From positions 1-48,840 of the forward strand of contig CAVDHB010000006.1 of the NCBI GenBank assembly GCA_963608705.1: DNA of 48,840 bases, given 5' to 3'. This document shows, piece after piece, positions 1 through 8,275 of this stretch; within the stretch, counting starts at the first letter, position 1, and each line of letters begins with the position of its first letter. Below the pieces are notes generated by a model that was not told where the DNA came from, made no database searches, and was given only the letters and a program-made list of their open reading frames with translations. The position numbers were made by a program, and so were the translations under genes. The DNA is from CAVDHB01 sp963608705 (GTDB lineage Bacteria > Bacteroidota > Bacteroidia > Bacteroidales > Bacteroidaceae).

Positions 1-31
1 ACACTGTGCTTTTCCACTCTTATTTTGATGG

Positions 32-55
32 AATACAAAAGTTTAAATCACTTCA
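32..55 (+). repeat. Dispersed AT-rich 24-bp repeat, copy 1
   Basis: This 24-base stretch (core AAAAGTTTAAATCACTTCA) recurs exactly at 39313-39336, with a close variant at 39995-40015. It lies in the leader of the sugar kinase gene and is followed by an AT-rich segment (61-98) that resembles the repeat between sbcD and sbcC. Function unknown; it could be a mobile-repeat footprint or a shared leader element. Confidence 0.7.
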
Positions 56-118
56 ATAATAGACAATTAAACATTAAAAACTAAACACTACACATTAAGT
101 ACTGAACCAATTCTTATT

Positions 119-1153
119 ATGAAGAAAATTGTAACTTTCGGGGAAATCCTGCTTCGTCTGACTACTCCCCATAGTCTGCGCTTGCAGCAGAGCCGTTATT
201 TCGAGGCCAACTTCGGAGGCAGTGAGGCCAATGTGGCCATCTCCATCGCCACTTATGGCGGAAAAGTCTCTTTTGTGACCGCCTTGCCGAAGAACCCGCT
301 GGGAGAAGTTTGTCTGATGAAACTCCGGGAACATAGTGTGGACACGGAGAACATCCTTCAAGACGAGGGAAGACTGGGTACATACATCGTGGAGAAGGCG
401 GCGGATATGCGTGCCAGTCAGGTTATATATGACAGAAAGGATTCCGTGTTCTCTCTGCTGAAACCAGGTTCGATTGACTGGGAGAAGGTTTTCCATGGAG
501 CGGAGATTTTTCACTGGTCAGGCATTGACGCGGCATTGACGCAAAACTTGACCGATGTGTGTCTGGAAGGTATCAAGGCGGCGAATGACTTGGGATTGAC
601 CATTTCTTGCGACATCAATTACCGCAATAACTTGTGGAAGTACGGGAAGACGGCAGATGAGGTGCTGGAACCCCTGATGAAATACAGCGATATTCTCTTT
701 GGCTCTAATGGAGAGTATGAGAAGGCTTTGCATATCCCGGCACCGAAGTTCAAGGCTCAGAACGGGGAGGATGCTATCGACCGTACAGCCTTCGAGGCAT
801 ATTGCAAGCAGGTGCAGGAAAAGATGCCCCGCTGTAAATATATGTTCATCGTGCTTCGCAATGTGATGAGTTCGGAGCATCACACTATCGGCGGTGTGCT
901 TTATTCCAACGGTACGCTGAAGACCACCCGTATCTATAATATAAACAATGTGATAGACTGCATGGGAGTGGGTGACGCTTTTGTGGGAGCGATGCTTTAC
1001 GCCTATCAGAAATACAAGGACGACCAGGACAAGCTGGACTTCGCCACGGCGGGAAGTGTGCTGAAAAACACCATCGTGGGAGACTACAACATGGTGTCGG
1101 TGGCCGAGGTGGAAGCCTTGATGAAAGGCGGTACGGGCGACATGGCGCGGTAA
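119..1153 (+). CDS. kdgK: PfkB-family sugar kinase, probable 2-keto-3-deoxygluconate kinase
   Basis: A 344-residue ribokinase/PfkB fold protein. The N-terminus carries the family pattern (VTFGEILLRLT, then NFGGSEANVAIS around residues 32-43, the substrate-binding Gly-rich motif). The C-terminal signature CMGVGDAFVGA contains the expected catalytic base Asp286. Members with this N-terminal pattern usually phosphorylate 2-keto-3-deoxygluconate for the Entner-Doudoroff-type breakdown of uronic acids, but other ketoses are possible, so the substrate is inferred. A KDG kinase would fit the pectin-backbone enzymes encoded 13-15 kb downstream, although it is not in their operon. The gene follows an AT-rich repeated leader and is about 65 bp upstream of the DUF59 gene. 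No strong Shine-Dalgarno is seen, as usual in Bacteroidales. Confidence 0.75.
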   Translation: MKKIVTFGEILLRLTTPHSLRLQQSRYFEANFGGSEANVAISIATYGGKVSFVTALPKNPLGEVCLMKLREHSVDTENILQDEGRLGTYIVEKAADMRASQVIYDRKDSVFSLLKPGSIDWEKVFHGAEIFHWSGIDAALTQNLTDVCLEGIKAANDLGLTISCDINYRNNLWKYGKTADEVLEPLMKYSDILFGSNGEYEKALHIPAPKFKAQNGEDAIDRTAFEAYCKQVQEKMPRCKYMFIVLRNVMSSEHHTIGGVLYSNGTLKTTRIYNINNVIDCMGVGDAFVGAMLYAYQKYKDDQDKLDFATAGSVLKNTIVGDYNMVSVAEVEALMKGGTGDMAR

Positions 1154-1219
1154 AGAATACCGGGAATAATTGCGATTCTCGATATTTTTCAGTATGTTCG
1201 CGGTAATAATCATACGAAT

Positions 1220-1570
1220 ATGAGTGAGACTACTGATAATAACAAGCCGCTGACAGCGGATGAGAAATTCAAGATAGAGACCGATGCGGTCGCTATGTTG
1301 AAGACAGTCTATGACCCGGAGATTCCAGTGAACGTGTATGACCTCGGCTTGATTTACAAGATTGAGGTGGCGGACGACGGGGTGCTGAATATGGATATGA
1401 CATTGACAGCGCCCAACTGTCCCGCAGGTGATTTCATCACGGAAGACATACGACAGAAGCTGGAATCGGTGCATGGGGTCAAGAAGGTGAACATCAATAT
1501 CGTCTTCGAACCCCAATGGGGCATGGAAATGATGTCGGACGAGGCGAAACTGGAACTGGGAATGATGTAA
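1220..1570 (+). CDS. DUF59 (MIP18/SufT-like) iron-sulfur cluster assembly protein
   Basis: A 116-residue cytosolic protein made almost entirely of the DUF59 fold. It has the diagnostic DPEIPVNVYDLGLIY at about residues 35-49 and the loop TAPNCPAG with the conserved cysteine that in the family takes part in Fe-S transfer. Related proteins (SufT, PaaD, the N-terminal part of Mrp/ApbC carriers) help mature Fe-S proteins. The short polar N-terminus is typical of the stand-alone Bacteroidales form. It lies just ahead of lpxH (14 bp to the preferred lpxH start), so the two are probably co-transcribed, though no functional link is obvious. Family assignment is firm; the client proteins are unknown. 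Confidence 0.85.
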   Translation: MSETTDNNKPLTADEKFKIETDAVAMLKTVYDPEIPVNVYDLGLIYKIEVADDGVLNMDMTLTAPNCPAGDFITEDIRQKLESVHGVKKVNINIVFEPQWGMEMMSDEAKLELGMM

Positions 1571-1584
1571 TCTTGGGGATGCCT

Positions 1585-2340
1585 ATGAAAAATATCTACT
1601 TTCTCTCTGATGCGCATTTAGGGTCGCTTGCGTTGAAACATCGACGCACACAGGAGCGCAGACTGGTCAATTTCTTGGACTCCATCAAGCATAAGGCGGA
1701 GGCGGTGTATCTCATGGGAGATGTGTTCGACTTTTGGTTTGAGTACAAGACGGTGGTGCCGAAAGGCTACACTCGTTTTCTGGGAAAGGTGGCCGAACTG
1801 AGCGACTTGGGAGTAGAGGTGCATTTCTTCACGGGTAATCACGACATGTGGTGTGGCGATTACTTGGAGAAGGAGTGTGGGGTAGTCATCCACCGCAAGC
1901 CTGAAGTCTGCGAGCTGCATGGCAAACTGTTTTTCCTTGCGCATGGGGACGGACTGGGGGATACGGACAAGAAGTTCCTGTTCCTTCGGAGGGTGTTTCA
2001 TAATGAGTTCCTGCGCCGTTGCTATGCTTCGATTCATCCTCGTTGGGCCATCCCTTTCGGAATGAACTGGGCGAAGAAGAGCCGTATGCAACATCAGGAC
2101 GCCCCTTACCAAGGTGAGCGGAATGAGAAACTGGTGTTGTTCGCCAAGGAATACTTGAAAGCGCATCCCGAGGTGAACTATTTCGTGTTCGGACACCGGC
2201 ACATCGAGTTGGACTTGATGCTGACCCGTACCGCGCGTCTGTTTGTGTTGGGCGACTGGTTTCATTTGTTCACCTATTTGGTGTACGACGGGGAGAATAT
2301 CTTTCTGGAGAACTATGTGGAGGGGGAGTCTGATATGTAA
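1585..2340 (+). CDS. lpxH: UDP-2,3-diacylglucosamine diphosphatase (LpxH-type)
   Basis: A 251-residue calcineurin-like metallophosphoesterase. With the ATG at 1585 the protein begins MKNIYFLSDAHLG, placing the first metal-binding Asp/His pair at residues 9 and 11. Next come GDVFDFW, GNHD, HGDG and GHRH, the complete set of metal ligands for a two-metal site. It hydrolyses UDP-2,3-diacylglucosamine to lipid X on the cytoplasmic membrane face in lipid A synthesis. The open frame extends upstream to 1516, but that would overlap the DUF59 gene and add residues the family lacks; an ATG at 1579 is the only other credible start. Followed after 27 bp by a membrane transporter gene. Confidence 0.88.
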   Translation: MKNIYFLSDAHLGSLALKHRRTQERRLVNFLDSIKHKAEAVYLMGDVFDFWFEYKTVVPKGYTRFLGKVAELSDLGVEVHFFTGNHDMWCGDYLEKECGVVIHRKPEVCELHGKLFFLAHGDGLGDTDKKFLFLRRVFHNEFLRRCYASIHPRWAIPFGMNWAKKSRMQHQDAPYQGERNEKLVLFAKEYLKAHPEVNYFVFGHRHIELDLMLTRTARLFVLGDWFHLFTYLVYDGENIFLENYVEGESDM

Positions 2341-2367
2341 AACTGATTGTTAAACAAATAAATCTAT

Positions 2368-4047
2368 ATGAATTGGCTTGTAACCTTATTTACCGACACT
2401 AACTCCGTGGCACATATCGCCTTGCTCTATTCCCTTGTCATCTCCGTGGGGGTGTTGCTGGGAAAAATCAAGGTGTTCGGCGTGTCATTGGGAGTGACTT
2501 TCGTCTTGTTCGCCGGAATTGTCGCAGGGCATATCGGTTTCACAGGTAATCCTGTTATTTTGAATTTTTTGCAAGACTTCGGACTTATTCTTTTCGTGTT
2601 CTGCATTGGTTTGCAGGTGGGACCCTCATTCTTCACTTCATTCAAGTCGGAGGGTATTTCCATGAATCTTCTTGCGGTGGGAGGTATTGTGTTGAACATC
2701 CTCATCATGCTCCTGCTGTATTGGCTGTGCTTTGACTACAACGACCCGAAGAACCTGCCGATGATGGTGGGCGTGCTTTGCGGGGCTGTGACCAACACTC
2801 CTGGATTGGGTGCCGCCAGCGAAGCGTTGGAGCAGGTGTTCCCGCATGGTACGGCACCGCAGATTGCCGCTGGTTACGCCTGCGCCTATCCCTTGGGTGT
2901 GGTGGGTATCATTCTCTCGATGATTCTCATCCGTTTTATCTCTCACATCAACTTGAAGAAAGAGAGCGACTCTTTCCAGCAGGCGGAGAACAACTTGGAG
3001 ATGCAGCCCCACCGGCTGACACTCGAAGTGCAGAATCCTGCGTTGGAAGGGAAAAAGATTCAGCAGGTGCAGAAATTCCTCGGACGTGATTTCGTCTCTT
3101 CTCGTATGCTTCATGAGGCGCATACCATTATGCCGACCGATGACACTGTGCTGCATATGGGGGACAAGATGCTGATTGTGTGTGCCGAGCATGATTCCGA
3201 GGCCATCCAGTCATTTATAGGAAAAGAAGTAACAGTGGACTGGGAGCATCAGGACTTGCCGATGGTGTTCAAACGCATCTTGGTGACTCGTCCGGAAGTG
3301 AACGGAAAGACTTTCGGCTCCTTCCACTTCAACGCCATGTATGGAGTGAACGTGACCCGTATCACCCGTCAGGGCATGGAACTCTTCGCTCGCCATGAGC
3401 TGCCCATCCAGGTGGGCGACCGTATTCGTGTGGTGGGGCCGGAGGATGCGGTGGACAGAGTGGCTGACTTGATGGGAAACTCGGAGCGTCGGTTGAATAT
3501 TCCGAACATCGCCACCATCTTTATCGGCATTATGCTGGGCATCTTGTTCGGCAGTATGCCTTTCTCTATCGAGGGTATTCCCACGCCGGTGAAACTTGGC
3601 TTGGCCGGAGGTCCGCTGATTATCGCTATCTTGTTGGGTGCGTATGGCTATAAGTTGAAACTGGTGACCTATACTTCCACGAGTGCCAACTTCATGTTGC
3701 GTGAGATTGGCTTGGTGCTTTTCCTGGCCAGTGTGGGCATCAAGGCAGGACAGCATTTTGTGCAGACGGTGGTAGAGGGAGACGGACTGATGTATGTATG
3801 GTGCGGATTCCTTATCACGGTGATACCTTTGCTTGTTGTGGGATTCATTGCCCATTGGCGGTTTAAAATCAACTATTGTGTGCTGGTGGGCATGCTGGGT
3901 GGTATGACCACGGATCCTCCCGCATTGGCCTACGCCAACCAGACAACGGGTAATGACGGGCCGGCTATTGGTTATTCCACGGTTTATCCGCTGTCCATGT
4001 TCCTGCGTATTGTGACAGCTCAGTTGATTATACTGTTCCTTTGTTAG
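2368..4047 (+). CDS. AspT/YidE-family antiporter-like membrane transporter
   Basis: A 559-residue inner membrane protein with the architecture of the aspartate:alanine exchanger (AspT, YidE, YbjL) family. An N-terminal block of about five hydrophobic helices (residues 10-190) includes a conserved CGAVTNTPGLGAASEAL segment. Two RCK_C/TrkA_C-like cytosolic domains follow (roughly 215-290 and 300-370). A second helix block (about 380-559) contains the matching GGMTTDPPALAYANQ segment. The pseudo-repeated TNTPG/TTDPP motifs are typical of the family. Substrate cannot be read from sequence; characterised relatives exchange dicarboxylic amino acids, others are unassigned. It ends just before a strong terminator. 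Confidence 0.82.
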   Translation: MNWLVTLFTDTNSVAHIALLYSLVISVGVLLGKIKVFGVSLGVTFVLFAGIVAGHIGFTGNPVILNFLQDFGLILFVFCIGLQVGPSFFTSFKSEGISMNLLAVGGIVLNILIMLLLYWLCFDYNDPKNLPMMVGVLCGAVTNTPGLGAASEALEQVFPHGTAPQIAAGYACAYPLGVVGIILSMILIRFISHINLKKESDSFQQAENNLEMQPHRLTLEVQNPALEGKKIQQVQKFLGRDFVSSRMLHEAHTIMPTDDTVLHMGDKMLIVCAEHDSEAIQSFIGKEVTVDWEHQDLPMVFKRILVTRPEVNGKTFGSFHFNAMYGVNVTRITRQGMELFARHELPIQVGDRIRVVGPEDAVDRVADLMGNSERRLNIPNIATIFIGIMLGILFGSMPFSIEGIPTPVKLGLAGGPLIIAILLGAYGYKLKLVTYTSTSANFMLREIGLVLFLASVGIKAGQHFVQTVVEGDGLMYVWCGFLITVIPLLVVGFIAHWRFKINYCVLVGMLGGMTTDPPALAYANQTTGNDGPAIGYSTVYPLSMFLRIVTAQLIILFLC

Positions 4048-4066
4048 GAACATCACACAGATATTT

Positions 4067-4114
4067 ACGGGGAGTGAGACACCACATTAAGTGGCTCGCT
4101 TCCCGTTCTTTTTT
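4067..4114 (+). terminator. Rho-independent terminator after the transporter gene
   Basis: ACGGGGAGTGAG pairs with CTCGCTTCCCGT, allowing G-U pairs, around an inner CCAC/GTGG stem, followed by TTCTTTTTT. It closes the unit ending with the transporter, nine bases before the radical SAM gene. Confidence 0.8.
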
Positions 4115-4122
4115 CTCAGACG

Positions 4123-5034
4123 ATGGACAGATATAATGACTATGGCACGTTCCTGCGCCGATTGGCAGGAGGGAGGGTGCAGAAGATTCCGGTAGACGCT
4201 GGTTTCACTTGTCCTAACCGGGACGGTACGCTGGGTAGGGGTGGATGCACGTATTGCAATAACCGGAGTTTTTCCCCTTCTTATGGATGCGGAAGGAAAT
4301 CTGTAACCTTGCAGTTGGAAGAGGGGAAGCGGTTCATGGCCAGGAAATACGCCTCGATGAAATACCTTGCGTATTTTCAAGCGTACACTGGCACATACGC
4401 TTCTGTCGATTTCTTGAAAGCACTTTATGAAGAGGCGTTGTGTTGCGAGGGGGTGGTTGGCATTGTCATAGGCACACGACCAGACTGTATGCCGGATGAA
4501 TTGCTGGCTTATTTGGCTCAGTTGAGTAGGCGTTGTTTGCTCATAGTGGAGTACGGGATAGAGTCCACGAACGACCATACGTTGAGACGTGTGCGTCGGG
4601 GACATACTTTCGCAGTGGCAAAGGAAACCATACAGCGGACTGCGGATGCGGGTATCATGACGGGAGGACATGTGATACTGGGGTTGCCGGGGGAAAGCCG
4701 GGACGACATCTTGGCGCAGGCTTCCGTGGTGTCATCCCTCCCTTTGACCTGTTTGAAACTCCATCAGCTGCAATTGATTAAGGGTACTGAAATGTCCTGT
4801 GAGTATAAGAAAACTCCTTTTCCTTTGTTTACGATGGAGGAGTATATAGAATGTGTCATTGATTACTTGGAATTGTTGCGTCCTTCCTTGGTACTGGAGC
4901 GTTTTGTCTCGGAAGCGCCCTCTTCATTGGTTATCGCACCCAAATGGGGTGTGAAGCCGTATGCCTTTATGCAGCGGGTGAAGGAAAGGATGGAAGAACG
5001 GAATACTTGGCAGGGAAAGAGATGGAAAGAGTGA
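4123..5034 (+). CDS. TIGR01212-family (YhcC-like) radical SAM protein
   Basis: A 303-residue radical SAM enzyme. The cluster-binding cysteines sit in FTCPNRDGTLGRGGCTYCNN (about residues 28-47), where the long spacing before CxxC is the hallmark of the YhcC/TIGR01212 group. GIVIGTRPDC and the glycine-rich GHVILGLPGES around residue 190 match the SAM-binding barrel strands. Biochemical function of this group is not established. It starts right after a terminator and ends 63 bp before tsaB, whose promoter overlaps the intergenic gap, so it is probably its own short transcription unit. It lacks any of the extra domains found in methylthiotransferases or coproporphyrinogen oxidases. Confidence 0.85.
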   Translation: MDRYNDYGTFLRRLAGGRVQKIPVDAGFTCPNRDGTLGRGGCTYCNNRSFSPSYGCGRKSVTLQLEEGKRFMARKYASMKYLAYFQAYTGTYASVDFLKALYEEALCCEGVVGIVIGTRPDCMPDELLAYLAQLSRRCLLIVEYGIESTNDHTLRRVRRGHTFAVAKETIQRTADAGIMTGGHVILGLPGESRDDILAQASVVSSLPLTCLKLHQLQLIKGTEMSCEYKKTPFPLFTMEEYIECVIDYLELLRPSLVLERFVSEAPSSLVIAPKWGVKPYAFMQRVKERMEERNTWQGKRWKE

Positions 5035-5035
5035 A

Positions 5036-5067
5036 TTTGCTCATATCCAGAAAACTTTGTATCTTTG
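5036..5067 (+). promoter_or_regulatory. Bacteroidales-type promoter for the tsaB-rseP operon
   Basis: A perfect -33 TTTG (5036-5039) and -7 TATCTTTG (5060-5067) are separated by 20 bp, matching the TTTG/TAnnTTTG consensus of the Bacteroidetes primary sigma factor. It is positioned about 30 bp ahead of the tsaB start. Confidence 0.8.
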
Positions 5068-5097
5068 CGCGAAAAGAATTAAATCGAAAAAACAGAT

Positions 5098-5811
5098 ATG
5101 TCTTGTATCTTACATATTGAAACCTCTACGGAGGCGTGTTCCGTGGCCGCCAGTCAGGACGGAGCATGTATATGGCACGAGGAAGACTTGAAAGGGCCTT
5201 CCCATGCAGTGAAGTTGGGCGTTTTTGTGGACGAGGCTTTAAGTTTCATAGACAATCATGCCATACCGTTGGATGCCGTGGCTTTGAGTTGTGGACCGGG
5301 TTCTTATACGGGACTGCGTATCGGATCCTCCATGGCAAAGGGAATCTGTTATGGAAGAGGAGTGAAACTCATCGCTCTTTCCACGTTGCAGGTGATGTGC
5401 ACCCCTTTGCTGCTCTTCAAGGAGTTGCCGGAAGACGCGTTGCTATGTCCGATGATAGACGCCCGGCGCATGGAGGTGTACAGTGCGGTCTACGACCGTG
5501 CGTTGCACGAGATGCGTCCCGTCAGTGCGGATGTGGTGACTGAAGAATTGTACAAGGAATATCTTGACAAACACCCGGTCTATTTCTTCGGAAACGGGAT
5601 GGACAAATGCCGTTCATTGCTGGAGAAACACCCCAACGCTCGTTTCTTCGATCATATTAAACCGTTGGCGAAATACATGTTCCCGTTGGCGGAGAAAGCC
5701 GTGGCGGTGGAAGATTACAAGGACGTGGCTTATTTTGAGCCCTTTTACTTGAAGAATTTCGTGGCTTCCAAGCCGAAAGACCTCTTGCATGTGAATCATA
5801 AAGAAAAGTAG
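5098..5811 (+). CDS. tsaB: tRNA threonylcarbamoyladenosine biosynthesis protein TsaB
   Basis: A 237-residue ASKHA-fold protein of the YeaZ/TsaB family. It opens with ILHIETSTEACSVAA, the ATPase-fold phosphate-1 loop, and has the family signature LSCGPGSYTGLRIGSSMAKG at about residues 63-82. TsaB is the non-catalytic partner of TsaD and TsaE in making the t6A base at position 37 of ANN-decoding tRNAs in the cytosol. It heads a co-directional cluster: the DUF4290 gene starts 2 bp after its stop, then murA, rimM, dxr and rseP follow with tiny gaps or overlaps. The consensus promoter just upstream supports it as the first gene of the operon. Confidence 0.92.
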   Translation: MSCILHIETSTEACSVAASQDGACIWHEEDLKGPSHAVKLGVFVDEALSFIDNHAIPLDAVALSCGPGSYTGLRIGSSMAKGICYGRGVKLIALSTLQVMCTPLLLFKELPEDALLCPMIDARRMEVYSAVYDRALHEMRPVSADVVTEELYKEYLDKHPVYFFGNGMDKCRSLLEKHPNARFFDHIKPLAKYMFPLAEKAVAVEDYKDVAYFEPFYLKNFVASKPKDLLHVNHKEK

Positions 5812-5813
5812 AT

Positions 5814-6410
5814 ATGGAATACAATACAAACCGTGAGCGTCTTCCCATGCCGGAATACGGGCGGGAAATCCAGAATATGGTGAATTATTGCCTGACGCTG
5901 CCCACCAAGGCGGAGAGGCAACGTTGCGCCAATACCATCATAAGGGTGATGGGGAATCTTTTTCCGCAACTGCGTGACACTCCTGATTTCACGCACAAAT
6001 TATGGGACCACTTGGCGATTATGTCGGGATTCAAGTTGGATATTGACTATCCGTATGAGGTTATTCAGCCTGCCACGTTGAACACTCGTCCAGCCAGTAT
6101 TCCTTACGCACAGGGACATGTGCATTTACGCCATTATGGTAAATTGGTGGAGAATGCGTTGAACCACCTTGCGGAAATGCCGGACAGTCCAGAGAGAGAC
6201 GAGCTGATTGTGCAAACCGCCAATCAGATGAAAAGAGACATGGCGATGTGGAACCGCAATTCTTTGAGCGATGCGAAAATATTCAAGGACATTGATTTCC
6301 TTACAAAGGGCAAACTGTGTTTAGACCCGGCGCGCTACCACTTGATTAAAGTGGGGATGGAGATGGATGATAATCCCATGTCATACAATGCTAACTCACA
6401 TAAACGATAA
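5814..6410 (+). CDS. DUF4290 family protein
   Basis: A 198-residue soluble protein of unknown function, recognised as the Bacteroidetes-specific DUF4290 family by its start (EYNTNRERLPMPEYGREIQNMV) and its conserved place directly before murA. It is rich in charged residues, has no signal peptide or membrane helix, and looks mostly helical. The central part includes HVHLRHYGKLVENAL and a run of acidic and basic residues around ERDELIVQTANQMKRDM. The gap from tsaB is two bases and to murA twelve, so it is co-translated with core envelope genes. A role linked to envelope or translation is suggested only by the neighbours. Confidence 0.8.
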   Translation: MEYNTNRERLPMPEYGREIQNMVNYCLTLPTKAERQRCANTIIRVMGNLFPQLRDTPDFTHKLWDHLAIMSGFKLDIDYPYEVIQPATLNTRPASIPYAQGHVHLRHYGKLVENALNHLAEMPDSPERDELIVQTANQMKRDMAMWNRNSLSDAKIFKDIDFLTKGKLCLDPARYHLIKVGMEMDDNPMSYNANSHKR

Positions 6411-6422
6411 CACACACAGCTT

Positions 6423-7733
6423 ATGGCTTCATTTATAATTGAAGGCGGTCGCCAGATGAACGGCGAGATTACACCGCAAGGCGCCAAGAACGAGGCGTTG
6501 CAGATTCTTTGCGCTTCGTTGCTGACGGACGAGGAAGTGACCATTCACAACATCCCTGACATTGCGGACATCCGCACTTTGCTTCAGCTGATGAAGGAAA
6601 TGGGGGCGAAAATCACAGAACACGGAAAGGGGACGTTGATTATCAAGGCGGACGCATTGGATGAGAGTTGCTTGGATAATCTGGAGTTTATCCGTAAATG
6701 TGCGTATCTTCGTGGTTCGGTAATGCTGATTGGTCCTATGTTGGCTCGTTTTGGACGGGCGGTGGTCTCCAAGCCGGGAGGTGACCAGATTGGGCGTCGT
6801 CATATAGACACGCACTTGTATGGTTTCCAGAAACTGGGTGCCACTTTTAAGTATGACATAGAGAAAAGTATATTCGAGATTTCCGCCAAGAAGAAACTGG
6901 AGGGTATCTATATGTTGCTCCCGGAGGCTTCCATCACGGGTACCGCCAACATCTTGATGGCGGCGGTGAGAGCGCATGGCACTACAACGATATACAATGC
7001 GGCGTGCGAGCCTTATATCCAGCAGCTGTGCCATATGCTGAACCGTATGGGTGCGAAGATTAGCGGCATTGCGTCGAATCTCTTGACTATTGAAGGCGTG
7101 GAGCATTTGGGCGGCTGTGAGCATACCATCCTGCCTGACATGATTGAGGTAGGAAGCTTTATCGGTGCGGCGGCCATGACATGCAGCGACATTACCATCA
7201 AGAATGTGTCTTACGAAAACCTTGGTGTCATACCTGCCGCCTTTGAGCAGCTTGGTGTCAAGTTGGAGCGTGTCGGCGATGACATCCATGTGCCGGAGCA
7301 GAACCATTATGAGATAGATTCCTACGTGGACGGTTCTATCCTCACCTTGTCTGACGCTCCCTGGCCGCAATTGACCCCCGACTTGCTAAGTGTGCTGCTG
7401 GTGGTGGCCACACAGGCGAAAGGCAGTGTGCTGATTCATCAGAAGATGTTCGAGAGCCGTTTGTTCTTCGTGGACAAACTGATAGATATGGGCGCGCAGA
7501 TTATCCTTTGCGACCCTCACCGGGCGGTGGTGATTGGACACGACCATCGTCTTCGTCTGCATGCCGGACGTATGAGCTCGCCTGATATTCGTGCGGGCAT
7601 TGCGTTGCTGATTGCGGCGATGAGTGCGAACGGTGTGAGCCAGATAGACCGTATTGAGCAGATAGACCGCGGGTATCAGAATATTGACGGGCGGTTGAAT
7701 GCGATGGGTGCGAACATACGACGTATCGAATGA
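6423..7733 (+). CDS. murA: UDP-N-acetylglucosamine 1-carboxyvinyltransferase, Cys-to-Asp variant
   Basis: A 436-residue MurA, the first committed enzyme of peptidoglycan synthesis, joining phosphoenolpyruvate to UDP-GlcNAc in the cytosol. The N-terminal GAKNEALQILCASLL holds the active-site Lys of the KN motif. The catalytic loop reads SKPGGDQIGRRHIDTHLYG: Asp121 (codon 6783-6785) occupies the place of the Cys115 of Escherichia coli MurA (PGGC). The same exchange in other bacteria leaves activity but blocks alkylation by fosfomycin. Domain repeats follow, ending with GYQNIDGRLNAMGANIRRIE. It overlaps rimM by four bases (ATGA). Alternatives such as AroA are excluded by the MurA-specific motifs. 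Confidence 0.93.
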   Translation: MASFIIEGGRQMNGEITPQGAKNEALQILCASLLTDEEVTIHNIPDIADIRTLLQLMKEMGAKITEHGKGTLIIKADALDESCLDNLEFIRKCAYLRGSVMLIGPMLARFGRAVVSKPGGDQIGRRHIDTHLYGFQKLGATFKYDIEKSIFEISAKKKLEGIYMLLPEASITGTANILMAAVRAHGTTTIYNAACEPYIQQLCHMLNRMGAKISGIASNLLTIEGVEHLGGCEHTILPDMIEVGSFIGAAAMTCSDITIKNVSYENLGVIPAAFEQLGVKLERVGDDIHVPEQNHYEIDSYVDGSILTLSDAPWPQLTPDLLSVLLVVATQAKGSVLIHQKMFESRLFFVDKLIDMGAQIILCDPHRAVVIGHDHRLRLHAGRMSSPDIRAGIALLIAAMSANGVSQIDRIEQIDRGYQNIDGRLNAMGANIRRIE

Positions 7734-8275
7734 TAAGGCCGGAGGAAGTCATAGAGATAGGGACTCTCCAAAAACCACACGGCACGGAAGGAGAGATTAC
7801 GCTGCTTTGTGCGAACAATGTGTTCGAGATGGCAGAGGAACCAGACTTCATTGTGTGTGACATGGAGGGTATCTTGGTGCCGTTCTTTCTGGAATCTTAC
7901 CGCTATAAGGGAGCCATGTCCGTCTTGCTTAAACTGGAGGATGTGGACACATTGGAGTCCGCCCGCAGGTTTCAGGGCGTGAAGGTTTATCTGCATCGCA
8001 GGTTTCTTCCGCAGACGGACGAGGCGGGAGAGATGGAGGATGAGTTCCTTATCGGCTTCCGTGTGGAGGAGGAGAGAGAAGGGTGTATCGGCACCGTGAA
8101 GAGAGTGGACGATTCTACCGCCAATGTGTTGTTGGTGGTGGAGCACAACGGCGAAGAAGTGCTGATACCGTTGCATGAGGAATTTGTGCGGAAGGTGGAT
8201 GAAGAAGCGCACACTCTCTATTTGTCCATGCCCGAAGGACTGCTTCAGCTGAATCAAAAAGAAACTGGTAAATGA
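7730..8275 (+). CDS. rimM: Ribosome maturation factor RimM
   Basis: A 181-residue RimM with its two domains: an N-terminal beta-barrel starting EVIEIGTLQKPHGTEGEITLL (GxxxxPHGxxGE motif) and a C-terminal PRC-like barrel, DEFLIGFRVEEEREGCIGTVKRVDD, ending near EEVLIPLHEEFVRKVDEEAHTLYLSMPEGLL. It binds the head of the 30S subunit (S19) and aids 16S rRNA processing. It starts inside the stop of murA and its own stop overlaps dxr by four bases, so all three are translationally coupled. The family assignment is secure and nothing is missing. Confidence 0.92.
   Translation: MIRPEEVIEIGTLQKPHGTEGEITLLCANNVFEMAEEPDFIVCDMEGILVPFFLESYRYKGAMSVLLKLEDVDTLESARRFQGVKVYLHRRFLPQTDEAGEMEDEFLIGFRVEEEREGCIGTVKRVDDSTANVLLVVEHNGEEVLIPLHEEFVRKVDEEAHTLYLSMPEGLLQLNQKETGK

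Noticed and set aside
518..1516. Long minus-strand frame across the sugar kinase and DUF59 genes
   Set aside because: Both plus-strand genes have clear motifs; the frame is an antisense shadow.
1516..1584. Longer lpxH start
   Set aside because: It would overlap the DUF59 gene by 55 bases and add residues before the conserved SDAHLG start that the family lacks.
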